DNA of 64,000 nt from Acorus gramineus. Lineage: Eukaryota > Streptophyta > Magnoliopsida > Acorales > Acoraceae. A program made the position numbers and the translations under genes. Positions within the stretch are counted from its first letter, which is position 1; each line of letters opens with the position of its first letter. Positions 1 to 9,561 of the stretch are shown piece by piece. The notes below the pieces were generated by a model. That model saw only the letters and a program-made list of their open reading frames with translations, did not search any database and was not told where the DNA came from. The stretch spans positions 2,907,685 through 2,971,684 of the forward strand of contig JAUJYN010000015.1 of NCBI GenBank assembly GCA_030737835.1, written 5' to 3'.

Positions 1-424
1 GAGTCGCTTCGATATATCATTGTGCGTTGTAGCTGCCCGGTTGAGGCCAGAGCCCTGTGAGGTGCTCCCAGATACTATGCTTGTTGGTGCGCCCATATGG
101 CAGAGATAGTGGGCTTGGGAGGCTACCAGGTAGAGGCCACACCAGGAGAGTGCTACTGGATGATGTCGAGAGCGTGGACTCACTGTGATGAATCTGCCCA
201 TTGAGTGCATGATGCTAGAGTTCCGATGGCTATAGTTGAGCGACCTATCTCTGGTGGCATGTGAAGCACAGTTGTGGATACTGTCGCGTTTTGCCCCACA
301 TTGGTCGCAAATGAGGAGACGCGATGCTAACGTTCGTGATGGGACTCAACCGCCTTATCAGATAGATGACGTCGCATAGGCATTGTTGAGGTTCGACGAC
401 CCCCCTTATTGCGTGTCTTGTGGA

Positions 425-830
425 TTAAGTGCGGTTGAGCGGCTTACCAAGCGTGTAAGTGTCAGCATGAGCGCCAGCCATGCTTGAGGAGCAGAATCTG
501 GACTTAATTGTTCGAGGTGTTGTTTTGATCTCCCCGTGGAGGTTGAAGATCAATTACCCTTGCCGTGAATCGATGATCTGTTTGACCAGCTCTGGGAGCG
601 GGTGTCTGCTGTAAGATCGATCTTCACACAAGGGTACCACAAGTCGGAGATCTGGGAGTTGGACATCCCGTAGATGGCCTTTCGTGACCGTTCAGGCACT
701 ACGAGTTTTAAGTACTGCCGTCGGGGTTGACGAATGCGCCGGATGCCTTCATGGATCTCAAAAGTTTTATTGGGTTTCCGTGGACTACTTTGGGGTAGTC
801 TTCATTGAGATTGCTGTGGTGCGATGAAAA
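425..830 (+). pseudogene. Reverse transcriptase fragment (Ty3/gypsy), dead
   Basis: The translation is recognisable as the N-terminal half of a gypsy RT: DLPVEVEDQLPLP, then IDDLFDQLWER, GYHK.EI.ELDIP and MAFRDRSGTTSF, matching the family blocks LPRIDDLFDQL, GYHQLRI and TAFRTRYGHYEF. Several stops and frame changes interrupt it (for example TGA where sibling 2 has CGA in the P.IDDLF block). It ends inside the catalytic motif: the sequence near 780-796 reads FGVVFIEIA where the family has a VFIDDIL-type motif, and the next recognisable block is integrase. The second half of RT and all of RNase H are missing. Element 2 has the same junction. Confidence 0.85.
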
Positions 831-2010
831 GGCGATATGGGTGACCTTGTTTCCCCAGGTTGGCATGCCCTCAGGCAAAGTTCGAGAATCATCATCGCGT
901 TGGAAAGCGTCAGTCCATGGAGATTCCTCAGTGGACGTGGGAGTGGGTTATCAGGGATTGTTGCGGACTCGCTAATGTCACGTTCGGGTCACGACGCCAT
1001 CTAGGTGATCATTGACCGACTGACTAAGTCCGCGCTTCCCTCCCTAATCCGACTGATTGAGTCTCTGGACGCCTTGACGTGGGTTTTCACCTTCGCGATT
1101 GTTCGTCTTCATGGCACTCCGGTCGGCGCTATTTTCGGTTGAGACGCGAGGGTTACTTTGAGGTTGTGGCGCAGCCTTGACAGGCTTTGGCGCGAGCCTC
1201 CATTTAAGTATAGCGTTTCATCGCCGATGGACAGCCAGACAAAGAGGACGATTCAGACCTTGGAGGACATGCTAAGTGCCTGCGTGCTCGATGATGAGGG
1301 CAGTTGGGTGAGGCACCACCCATTTGTTGGGGTATGCCTGCAAGACGACTGCCATTCGAGCATCCAGATGGATCTATGAAAGGCACTCTACAGGCGCAGT
1401 TTTATACCTCCCTTGTGTTGGGACGGTTGAGGAGCGCCAGTTGGAGGGGCCACAAGTTAGTTGTTTGACCTTGCGGTGGCCAGGTTGGTTCGTGTGTGCA
1501 TCTGCACCTCCCAGAACCGACAAAAGGGCTACCCAGGTCATCGTCGCCAGGAGCTTACCTTCGGGTTTGGCGACCATGTTTCCTGAAGGTGTCCCAATTT
1601 AAGGGCACCCTCTGTTTCGACGTTCGGGGCAAGCTGAGTTGGCTCTTCAATGGGACTGTTTCTCGTCATTGAGTGGATTGGGGAGGTGGCTTGTCATGTA
1701 GCCTTTCCCCCATAGCTGGCTCATGCCCACGACGTCGTCCTTGTCTCGTGGCTGAGGCGTTATGTCCACGATCCTGCTCAGTCATTCAGTTCGACTGTCT
1801 CATTCTCGAGCTGGATTTGTCGTTCATGGAGCAGTGGATCGAGGTCAAGGACAAACATGAGAAGAGGCTCCACAGTACCGTTCCTTTGATTAAAGTGTGC
1901 CGGTAGCACCAGTCTAGTGCATAGACCACTTGGGAGCAAAAGGTTAATGTGTGATACTAGCTATGTTCGGTATTCCCTTCAAGTTTCCTTAAATTTCGAG
2001 GACTAAATTT
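831..2010 (+). pseudogene. Integrase and chromodomain-like tail relic (Ty3/gypsy), dead
   Basis: In order I see a zinc-finger remnant (CPQAKFENHHR, then SMEIPQWTWEW), a core block GHDAI*VIIDRLTKSA whose Trp codon is TAG at 1002-1004, the block MDSQTKRTIQTLEDMLSACVLD (about 1224-1290) matching the family's DGQSERTIQTLEDMLR, the HSSIQM block, ERQLEGPQ, a GKLSW/R.FIG-like block, HDVVLVS.LRRYVHDPAQ, and at the C-terminus LIKVCR followed by a TWEQKVNV segment resembling the end of a chromodomain. Several frames are needed, so it cannot encode protein. The longest open piece is 73 codons (1158-1379). Confidence 0.88.
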
Positions 2011-2013
2011 CCT

Positions 2014-2026
2014 AAGGGGGGAAGAA
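2014..2026 (+). other. Polypurine tract of element 1
   Basis: AAGGGGGGAAGAA directly abuts the LTR start TGTTATGCC. This is where plus-strand DNA priming occurs in LTR retrotransposons. The same tract appears as a reverse complement at 20662-20674 and as a G-expanded version at 43735-43751. Confidence 0.9.
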
Positions 2027-2566
2027 TGTTATGCCTGTGTCATTTGGAGCCTTATTTTTTTCGATCGGAGTCGCTAAAATTTTGGGTTTTAGCCACCTAC
2101 AGGAGTTGGAGTGCTCTGATTGAAAATTTGGCTACATAATTTTTCTCCTAGAAGTTATGCATTTCCGATTTGGTATTTGGATTTAATTTTGTTAAAATCC
2201 AAGATGAAGAGGTTTAAATATGATTTTATTATGAGATGCTCAGTTTTGAGTTAGCTTTCATACAAAAGTGGAATTAGATCAACTGGATTCATGTAGTAAA
2301 AGTTATGGGTATTTTTCCAAGTATACCCCGGGGATGAAAAATTCTGGCAGCAGCCCTGTTCAATGTTTAGCTCTCATTTCGGAATAGCTGGAGGGGTTAT
2401 TTAATCTGAGCATAAACATGAAAGTTGTAGATAATCTTCTTGGCTTTCCAGTGGATTTTGAATTGTGCAATTCGGAGCTATATTGAGGAAGTTATGGCTG
2501 TTCTAGTGAAGCATGTACAGAATTTCGGGTCATGGACGATTTTTGTCCTTTGAACCTCACTTTGTC

Positions 2567-2574
2567 TATATAAT
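2567..2574 (+). promoter_or_regulatory. Putative LTR TATA box
   Basis: TATATAAT lies 540 bp into the LTR, followed by T-rich and then purine-rich DNA. If used, transcription would start near 2600, giving a U3 of about 0.57 kb and an unusually long R plus U5 of about 3.2 kb. Inferred from sequence only; most A2 copies lack an equally good TATA at this place. Confidence 0.45.
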
Positions 2575-3106
2575 GTCATCCGACCCCCCTTTTTTTTTGT
2601 GTTTGCTCCCCTTTGTTGAGTGAGAAGGAAAGGAAGGAGAGGAAGAAGCACAAGAAGGAAAGTGCAAGAAAGAAAGGTTGGTGGTTGTGTGTGCATATAT
2701 GGTGTTGTTGCCTCTTCTTCTTCCTCCTCCTCTAGCTTTCTCATGCTCCCTCTCATGGATCCCCCCTCCCCTCTGGTTCAGCAAGAAGAAGAGGAATGAA
2801 GGCTGAAGTGGTGGTAGTGGTGGTGGTGGTCGAGGTGGTCATGGGTGTGCTTGCGAGCTCCCACACCTCCCCCTTCCCTTTCCCCTTCTCTTGGTAAGCT
2901 TTCCCCTCTTCTTTTTCTGGTTTTTCAGCTCTTTGGGTGTGTTGGGAGGTGGTGCATGCTAAGTGTTTGTGTTTTGGTTTGTGTGTGCTTGGTTGCTTGG
3001 GTGTAGGAGTGTCAGCGTGCCCGAGTGTCTGCTGCCCTGTGTGTGCTGCCTGTGCCCAGCATGATCTGTCTGCTGCCCTGCCAGCACCAGCACTCCTGCC
3101 CAGCAG

Positions 3107-3430
3107 CTGTGCCCAGCGTGCCCAGCGACTGTGCCCAGTGCGTCCTGCGACGTTCCCTGCGACTGTGCCCAGCGCGCCCAGCGACTGTGCCCAGTGCGTC
3201 CTGCGGCGTGCCCTGCGTCTGTGCCCAGCGCGCCCAGCGACTGTGCCCAGTGCGTCCTGCGACTGAGCCGAACGCGCCCAGCGACTGTGCCCAGTGCGTC
3301 CTGCGACGTTCCCTGCGACTGTGCCCAGCGTGCCCAGCGACTGTGCCCAGTGTGTCCTGCGACGTGCCCTGCGTCTGTGCCCAGCGCACCCAACGGCTGT
3401 GCCCAGCGGCTGTGCCCGGCCTGTCCTGCC
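3107..3430 (+). repeat. 56-bp minisatellite inside LTR 1
   Basis: Units start at 3107, 3163 and 3219 (period 56), followed by irregular units to about 3430. Each unit is built from 22-bp submodules of the type CTGTGCCCAGC..CCCAGCGA and CTGTGCCCAGTGCGTCCTG, so the array is hierarchical. It occupies the place where sibling LTRs carry a GC-rich alternating purine-pyrimidine block. Open frames across it on both strands (Cys/Pro/Ala-rich or Gly/His/Trp-rich) follow from the repeat and are not called as genes. Confidence 0.85.
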
Positions 3431-3553
3431 TGTGCAACCCGAGTTCCCCCTGCATGCGTGCTGCCCTGCTTGCCCTGCTCGAGTGCTGCCTTGCGATGCG
3501 CGATGACCCGGGTTGCGGTGAGTGGTTCGATCCAATCCCCCCCCCCCTCTCGG

Positions 3554-3589
3554 GATGCGCTCGACGCGCGTAGTCGCGCGTCGCGCATC
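3554..3589 (+). other. Conserved GC-rich hairpin
   Basis: GATGCGC-TC-GACGCGCG, loop TAGT, CGCGCGTC-GCGCATC: a perfect 15-bp stem with a 2-nt bulge and a 4-nt loop. Near-identical hairpins sit at the equivalent position in the other A LTRs (around 15270, 18980, 27640, 37695, 40375, 45080, 48835, 54655, 61345), always just downstream of the GGTGAGTGG donor-like site. Confidence 0.75.
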
Positions 3590-4662
3590 GATGGGGCCCC
3601 CTAGCTATAATATGTAGATATCTTGCATGCTAGGCTTATATACATGTATTGTATCCATGTATGAATGATTGTGTTGCATGCGCCCCTCTAGTATGGGCAT
3701 GTATTTTTGAAATGTGTATGGATGTATAGAATATGGCATGCCTTAGGTAGTATTGTAATACTACTCCCACCATATTAATTGGAATATCGAACATGATTAA
3801 GTCTGGGTTAATAACGGGCACCTGCCTAATATTCCCTTGCGATAAGACTCGAGGGCATGGTGTAGTTGTTGCGCCCATGCTAATGGGGCAAAGCTATGAC
3901 CAACTTCATGAGATGATGATCTCTCTCGCCCTCTCCCTCTGAACGAACTGAGTAAGTAGATGCGATTTCCTACTCGACTCAGATTCGTTTGGAATATTGG
4001 CATGCACCTGTTAGTGCGCGAGATCGCACTTAACCCTTTCTTTTAAGTTGGTGATATCCAACGCATGCTTAAGTTAGGCCTTGTGTGCTTATGTGATTAA
4101 TGACCATGTATGCATGTTGTATGATTTATTATGATGTAAATCTATGATTAGGGAGTATCCCTATGATTAATTGATATGTTATCGTGCATATGGTTCATGC
4201 ACATAACTAAGATTAAATTCTCCTATAAAATATATGCGCATGTTAAAACTAATCAGGCCTATCTGAAACAGGCGTGGGTATGACCCGTTGTCGGGTTGTA
4301 CCTTATTAGTTAGAGCGCTAGCGATGTAATCGCCCCCGTGCATCCGAGCGATGCACTCGTTTGGAATTCAGGAGAATTCATTACCTTATCGGTTTTGTTA
4401 AGCCGGTAGTGGGGCATTAGGCTAGGCCTACCCGTGCTAGGCGTGTATATGAACCACCTGTTGGGTTATGTGCCTTGGGATTATTTCTGCGTGAGAGCAG
4501 AGGCAACCCCTTGTGTCCGAGCGACGCAACCGTGTGGGAGTACAATAGTGTTCGCTCTCTTCGATATGTGATTATCGAGAGTAGTTGCTTTCCATGGGTT
4601 CGCTTTGCGAACATGGAATGTTTACTCCCAATGTCGTCCATGTTGAAGAGGCTCGGGTTGTA

Positions 4663-4935
4663 GCTGTCCTGACAGAGGGCTCCCATCCGTAGGTACCACC
4701 GATGCGTTCGGGGGCGTACTGATCGTGGGAGTGTACCAGGTAGAGGCTACTCGGGAGAGGGTTAACGAATGATATTGCGAGCGTGGAATCATTCTCCCCT
4801 TCGTTGGATCCGATGTAGGAACTCCCCGGCGTTGGAAAAGTTGTCCTGACAGAGGGCTCCCATCCGTAGGTACTACCGATGCGTTCGGAAGCGTACTGAT
4901 CGTGGGAGTATACCAGGTAGAGGCTACGTGGGGAA
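4663..4935 (+). repeat. 177-bp tandem duplication in LTR-A
   Basis: The block beginning with a GTCCTGACAGAGGGCTCCCA-type sequence at 4663 recurs at 4840, with the same downstream order (ATCGTGGGAGT, ACCAGGTAGAGGCTAC). Versions of this module, one to three per LTR, occur in all LTR-A copies. Function unknown. Confidence 0.75.
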
Positions 4936-5403
4936 AGGGCTACCGGTGGACCAAGGGTGTAGAGCAGTCTAAGTCTCTTCCAAAAGTCCCAAGAGTCTCC
5001 CTCCGGGAGTGAGGGTGAGGATGAGGTGAAGACACATCGCCTCGTGACCCATTCGTTGTTCGTCCATTCCCATAGTTGTTGGGTCCGGTCTCGTATCGAT
5101 GTTCAAAGACATCGTTGGGCAGTTATCTTGAGGTTGATGATCCAGTAGTGTTGCGTAGACCAGTAATCCCGGGTCTCCTCGACCAACGGTATGGTCTCTC
5201 TCTAAAAGTCCCAAGAGTCTCCCTCCGGGAGTGAGGGTGAGGGTGAGGTTGGTCGCGCCGCCGCGTGACCTTGTTATCCATTGGGTTTCTACCCATGTTT
5301 TCCTTGAAAGGAAATTGCTTTAGTATTGAACTGTTGTATGGTGATTGGTTTCCAGCCACTCACTGAGTTTGTAGCTCACCCCTCGCATACTGTTTCTTTT
5401 CAG

Positions 5404-5786
5404 GGGCAGTGTTGGGCGTGGACCTGGAGCTTTCCTGTGGCGTGGTCTTATGGGCGTGGAGCGTTCTTCCGGCGGGTGGCGAGTGCGAGGCTGTCAGCGG
5501 TCCTAGAGTCATTGTATGTATTGTAAATCGTGCATGTGGCACAGGTTGTATTTTCTTTGGTCTAGACTTGGCTCTCACAGGACAGTGATTGTGTATTCGA
5601 GTCTGTAATAATGTTTTTGGTTTACAGACATTGTTTATATATTATGCTTCCGCTTTTCAGTCAGTTATCATTATCCTTGCTTTGCCACCTTGTGTGTTGT
5701 TGTTGGAGTCTTTATTGACCTCAGGTATTGATAGCTGATATTTTATTATTGCCACGTCTCAGGGACGGCCGCCCTGGGGCGTGACA
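5404..5786 (+). other. Predicted terminal exon of the LTR leader (LTR 1)
   Basis: Preceded by a long pyrimidine tract and AG (TTTCTTTTCAG, AG at 5402-5403), with the invariant motif CTCACCCCTCGCATA just upstream. The same arrangement recurs in A, B and C LTRs. If spliced, this exon carries the rest of U5 up to the PBS. Prediction only, with no transcript evidence. Confidence 0.45.
5601..5629 (+). other. Conserved LTR 3'-end stem-loop
   Basis: GTCTGTAA (5601-5608) pairs with TTACAGAC (5622-5629). The stem is invariant in subfamilies A, B, C and D while loop sequence and length differ. Its motif TGTAATAATG plus a following T-run also resembles a plant poly(A) region, so it may mark the R/U5 boundary. 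Confidence 0.6.
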
Positions 5787-6110
5787 CCTTGATCCAAGGG
5801 TCATGCCATAAATTGGTTGAGCATAAGAAAATCAGCATATCAACCTGTAGCTTTATCCAGTCACCACATGACAAAATGTGCTTCCATCCAACTGAGTGGG
5901 AGGCACGGGGCGTTACAGCTCATGTGGTTGAGCTTTTGAGGTATCGTGCACTCACCCAAGAAACCCAAAGGGAAGGAAAACCTTTAGCAACAAACCAAAA
6001 CCGCGCCCAAGCGCTGCTCTATTCCATACATCAATCGTCTTAAGTCCCATCCCTCCTTCAGAGATTGGAGAGCAGACCCATTCCCATTTTACATGATGGC
6101 GGCCATGAGT
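5787..6110 (-). pseudogene. LINE (non-LTR retrotransposon) ORF2 C-terminal relic
   Basis: On the minus strand, one frame (about 6072-5930) reads PISEGGMGLKTIDVWNRAAL, then SLWVSWVSARYLK, which is the plant LINE block between RT and the zf-RVT domain (family pattern GGLG...WN.AL...SLWV.W...YL). Further on, near the truncation at 5787, another frame reads NLWHDPWIK, matching the family's LWHDPW motif. Stops and frame changes show it is dead. It is cut at 5786/5787 by element 1. A further minus-strand frame upstream (about 6290-6110, AIWLGRSDKIFGDP) may belong to the same element, but its order is not what I expect, so I leave it out. Confidence 0.7.
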
Positions 6111-7335
6111 GGCTTTCCTTATATAGAATTCGGCACTTCTAACTTGCCCTTCTGAGGTTGGGTTTCAGAAACTGCTGACTTCACCTTAGATGAACGATAT
6201 GAAACACTTGGCCCCATCCCAAATCCCTTCTGATGTAACAGTGGATCACCAAATATCTTGTCACTACGGCCAAGCCAAATGGCCCACATAACCGCCTGGA
6301 CTAGAGTTGCAAGATTTTACTTTGAATACTCTTATCCCCTTGCCAAGAGAACTTGCGACCCATATCCCATAAGTGGTCTAGGGACAAGGGATTCCAACAG
6401 CTTCCTAAATAGAGAATTAAGTTATTGTAAGGTTTATGATTATTCTAGTATAGATAATAAATAAATGATTTTTTGTTTAATTGCATTTTTAATTGTTTTC
6501 GTTGGGAAACGTAACAGTAAAGTTTTTATTGTTTAATTGATCGTGGATAAAATGTGAATAAGGTATAAATACAGATTTATAAAAGGTGAAAAACTGATTT
6601 AGCCTGTGGATCACTCCTTGATTTATAAGAGGTGATAAAATTGATTTGATAGTAGGGCCATATATTCAAATGGCTAAATAACATGAAATAACTTAATTTC
6701 ATAGGGTAGTAGGAATAATATCACTTTATACCAGTTAATTATAGTATTTCGATTCTCATTTATTCTAGCATTCCAAACACCCATTTTATCATTATTCCAC
6801 CTTATCCCTATTTATTCCATCCCCAATTCTCCAACTAAACATGAGCTAAAAGTTTCATTGGCCTTCAACCTACTCATCAATTTTTGGTCTTCATAAAATG
6901 TGTTCAACAACACTGTTTATGGTTACTTTGAGTTGCCACTATTCTTTAGTTGAGTTTTTTTTTTTTTTTTTTATCCCTTGACCTTTTTTATATATAGAAG
7001 TGGGAGGTGCTTATCAACCTTACATATTTTCATAAAAAAATATTAGCCTCTCAAAAGAGACCAGTCCAATATAATAAAAAAAATTCAAGTGGATCAGAAA
7101 TTTAGATATTTTCATGGTTAGTTTAGAAACAAAATAATAAAGAAATCTAATATTTAAATCCTGGGAAATGTTCATCCGGGGTATATCCTTTGGACTTTAC
7201 GAGGTCTTGTGATGCTTCCTGGAATGCCTCGTGGACTTTTGAGTAAACGACTCTCCTTAGGACTTTTGGGAAATCTTCATATGGGGTTATCTCCTTTGGA
7301 CTTTTGAGATCTTGAGATACTTTCTAAAGTGTCTC
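6111..7335. other. AT-rich non-genic DNA
   Basis: I see no coding region. There is a T-run at 6955-6972. Bases 6690-6850 have the look of a decayed DNA transposon (motifs CATTCCAAACACCC and TCTCCAACTAAACATGAG), but I could not find a matching opposite end. Nothing else can be supported. Confidence 0.4.
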
Positions 7336-7338
7336 TTA

Positions 7339-7573
7339 AGGGGTTGTTTGGCAGCATAGATAAAAATAGCTTTTAATTTTTTTTTAAGTGAAAACAAAAA
7401 GCTATTATTAAACATGTTAATTTAAATAAATCATCATTATTAGATTTTATTTTTAAACTGTGTCTTGAAATCTGTGTTTCATAAAACAATTATTATCATT
7501 ACACTCTCAAAAAGTGTGTATAAAGCCGTAAAAGTTAAAAATTGCTTTTCAAACCGTGTTACCAAACGAGGCC
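7339..7573. mobile_element. Tourist-like MITE (PIF/Harbinger type), 235 bp
   Basis: Flanked on both sides by TTA (7336-7338 and 7574-7576), the 3-bp TSD typical of PIF/Harbinger MITEs. The ends are imperfect terminal inverted repeats sharing GTTTGG (GGGGTTGTTTGGCA on the left, TTACCAAACGAGGCC on the right). Removing the element joins GTCTC-TTA-GACTTTTGAGTAAA, which resembles the local repeat CGTGGACTTTTGAGTAAA at 7231-7248, supporting the boundaries. AT-rich, non-coding. Confidence 0.75.
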
Positions 7574-7576
7574 TTA

Positions 7577-8973
7577 GACTTTTGAGTAAATGTTTGTTGA
7601 GATTCATCACCTAGTGTATGTTGTGGTGGATGAAACAAATTAATCCACTGAATATACAAATGTTGTTTGTGCTTCCCACAATGAATCTTACATGAAACAT
7701 TAAAGAGCCCAAACATGAACCTTGAATTTTCCTCTCAGTTGAGTTCAAGACAATGAGCTTGGATAGACTATTGGGCTTTAAGGGGATAAATCTCTCATGT
7801 CCATAGGGTTGCCTAGGAGGCCTATATAAAAAATCATTCGAAAAGTAAGAGACCACTCAAGAAACAAGTAATAATTATAGAAAGAGAGTTTCTTGATAGA
7901 TTTTTGAGAAAGAGCTCAGATAGATTATTGTCTAGGAGTCCAAGTACCAAATCTTCAGTGATTGAGTTCTGAGGCAATATCTATTTCATCAAATGTGCAG
8001 ACCATGTGAGCTTGTTGGATCTGGATGATGGTTTGTTACATGACTTCTGCACCAAGATGAATCGAATATCGCCTCGAGTGCAAGAGCGGGCATTTTCTTC
8101 TCTCTATCTCTCTCTCTCTTATTTCAATATTTTGATTTAGTGAATTGACATGTTGATTTTGAAAAATTTCATCATATTTTCATCTAATTATACTGTAATA
8201 TTATAAAATTAAATTGGATCAATTGTATAATCCAATCTACTTAAGGGCTTCAAAAGAGAGTCTCAAAGAATAGTTCAATCATCATTAGATATATTATATA
8301 CATACCCAGATTTAATTCGGTATCATTCGAACTCTGCGAGATGCCCTCTGACCAGGCACTGCTCTAGTATGATCAAGATGATGATCCTCTGTTGCGGGCT
8401 CCTCATGTGTTCTCCAGCAGAAGGGGGTAAATGACTCTTAAAGGTCTTCTAATGCTCAAGTCAATATTTTTTTTATGTTGTATTTTTGAATTGTTTATCT
8501 TACCTTTGGATTATTATTTTTGCTCTCTTTATTGGCTTTCAGTTGTTTCAATCATGACGGATTTTACTCCAGATTCATCGCCCCCACAACCGAGGGTGGG
8601 GGAATCCAGAAGGACAAGACGGGATCATGTTTTGGATTTGCTGCTCGGTGCTGAGGATGGGGGTGGGTAGGATTTAATGGAATCTCCTCCCCCACCTTGG
8701 TGCGCATTGTCATTTCTAGTTGATACGGTCATGATGTCTGTGCAGGCAAACCTTGCATGGAAGGTATTGACTCATTGATGACACATGTCAGGTCACCATT
8801 GGATTGTTGAGGACATGTGGTAGTCGGTAGTTGGTTTGGGTGTTAACATATGATGGGCTAGAATTGACTCGTGATGGACAAGTGGCAACAGACATTAGAC
8901 CAAGGAATTTTTTTTTATTTTTTAAAGAAGAAAAATTATACTAGCATATCTCGGTGTATACTACAATATGTAT

Positions 8974-8977
<4 letters not shown>
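7577..8977. other. Non-genic DNA, possible LTR promoter
   Basis: No credible gene. A TATA-like TATATAAAA (7823-7831) followed by AAGTAAGAGACCACTC, and a CT microsatellite near 8100-8120, suggest the promoter part of an old copia- or gypsy-type LTR, but I could not find LTR ends or a PBS. A short open frame at 8431-8670 has no recognisable domain. Confidence 0.3.

Positions 8978-9009
<32 letters not shown>
8978..9009. repeat. (TA)n microsatellite
   Basis: About 16 uninterrupted TA units, followed by TATGTATGTA. Simple-sequence repeat. Confidence 0.95.
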
Positions 9010-9017
<8 letters not shown>

Positions 9018-9561
9018 TTCAATGGGTGAATATATATATTTTTTTAAAATAAATGTGGGCTACAGATGAGGCTGCATATAGGGTAGACATGTCATTTACC
9101 ATTGAGGTGGATATTTTCCCCTTTCAGTTAAATTTGTAAATCTCTTGGGAAAAATGAACTTGGGCTATATGAATTCTCGGCTATGTTTTTACTCTCTCGA
9201 TGACCGTATAGAAAATGACATACAATGACTCATAATGACTGGCTGTGCTTGACTCAATGAATGACTATGCTTGATTGGCCTGACTGTGCCCTTAGAGTGT
9301 TGAGCACGCGACCTCTTTATAGGCTACATGTGTACCCCTTGCGGATCAAGTCACATGTAGTTCCTTCATTACCCTTGTAACCGCCTTGCCACTAAGTGTT
9401 TAGTGGGCTTTTTTCCAGGAAAACTCCCCCAGCATTTATGTTCCACGTCGGTCATTGACAACCCACGTTCTGCTGGTAGTGGGCCTTAAATGCCACCTTG
9501 GCAGTTACAGGCGTTAGTTGTCTTATGACAGTTTCTTCATTCTGCTCAAGGTCTCTTGATA

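Larger units (their letters stand above)
1..5786 (+). mobile_element. Element 1: 3' portion of a non-autonomous Ty3/gypsy retrotransposon
   Basis: The window opens inside the internal region. Bases 1 to about 2026 are collinear with the reverse complement of 20662-22643 (element 2), so the two are siblings. Order seen: gag/protease-like remnant (1-420), RT fragment, integrase fragment, chromodomain-like tail, PPT, complete 3' LTR. The 5' LTR, PBS and gag start lie off the left edge. The LTR ends at GTGACA (5786) and runs straight into a LINE relic; the expected 5-bp TSD would be ccttg (5787-5791) but its partner is outside the window. Class (chromovirus, Tekay/Del-like) is inferred from the integrase tail, the long LTR and the PBS of the sibling. 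Confidence 0.9.
2027..5786 (+). mobile_element. 3' LTR of element 1 (LTR-A1), 3760 bp
   Basis: Begins TGTTATGCC after the PPT and ends GGGGCGTGACA. The termini form an imperfect 9-bp inverted repeat (TGTTATGCC against TGTCACGCC). Contents in order: U3 with a TATA box (2567), a purine-rich stretch, a GGTGG-rich segment (2806-2845), a splice-donor-like site (2894), a 56-bp minisatellite in place of the GC-rich block seen in sibling LTRs (3107-3430), a donor-like GGTGAGTGG (3518), a 15-bp-stem hairpin (3554-3589), a paired GAATTC motif (4367-4381), a 177-bp tandem duplication (4663-4935), an acceptor-like tract ending at 5403, and the conserved stem-loop (5601-5629). It has no coding capacity. 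Confidence 0.92.

Noticed and set aside
2753-3535. 260-codon minus-strand frame rich in Gly/His/Trp/Ala over the minisatellite
   Set aside because: It is the translation of the 56-bp array, with several overlapping open frames on both strands. No domain and no homologous frame in sibling LTRs.
3515-3545. tRNA-like B-box (GGTTCGATCC) after GGTGAGTGG, in several LTR-A copies
   Set aside because: It matches the pol III B-box consensus, but I find no A-box at proper spacing and no cloverleaf folding around it. In B the motif is lost (GGGACAATCC).
7590-8160. Candidate copia LTR (TGTTGAGATTC start, TATATAAAA)
   Set aside because: No purine tract before the start, no CA end with a PBS after it, and no matching second LTR or TSD.
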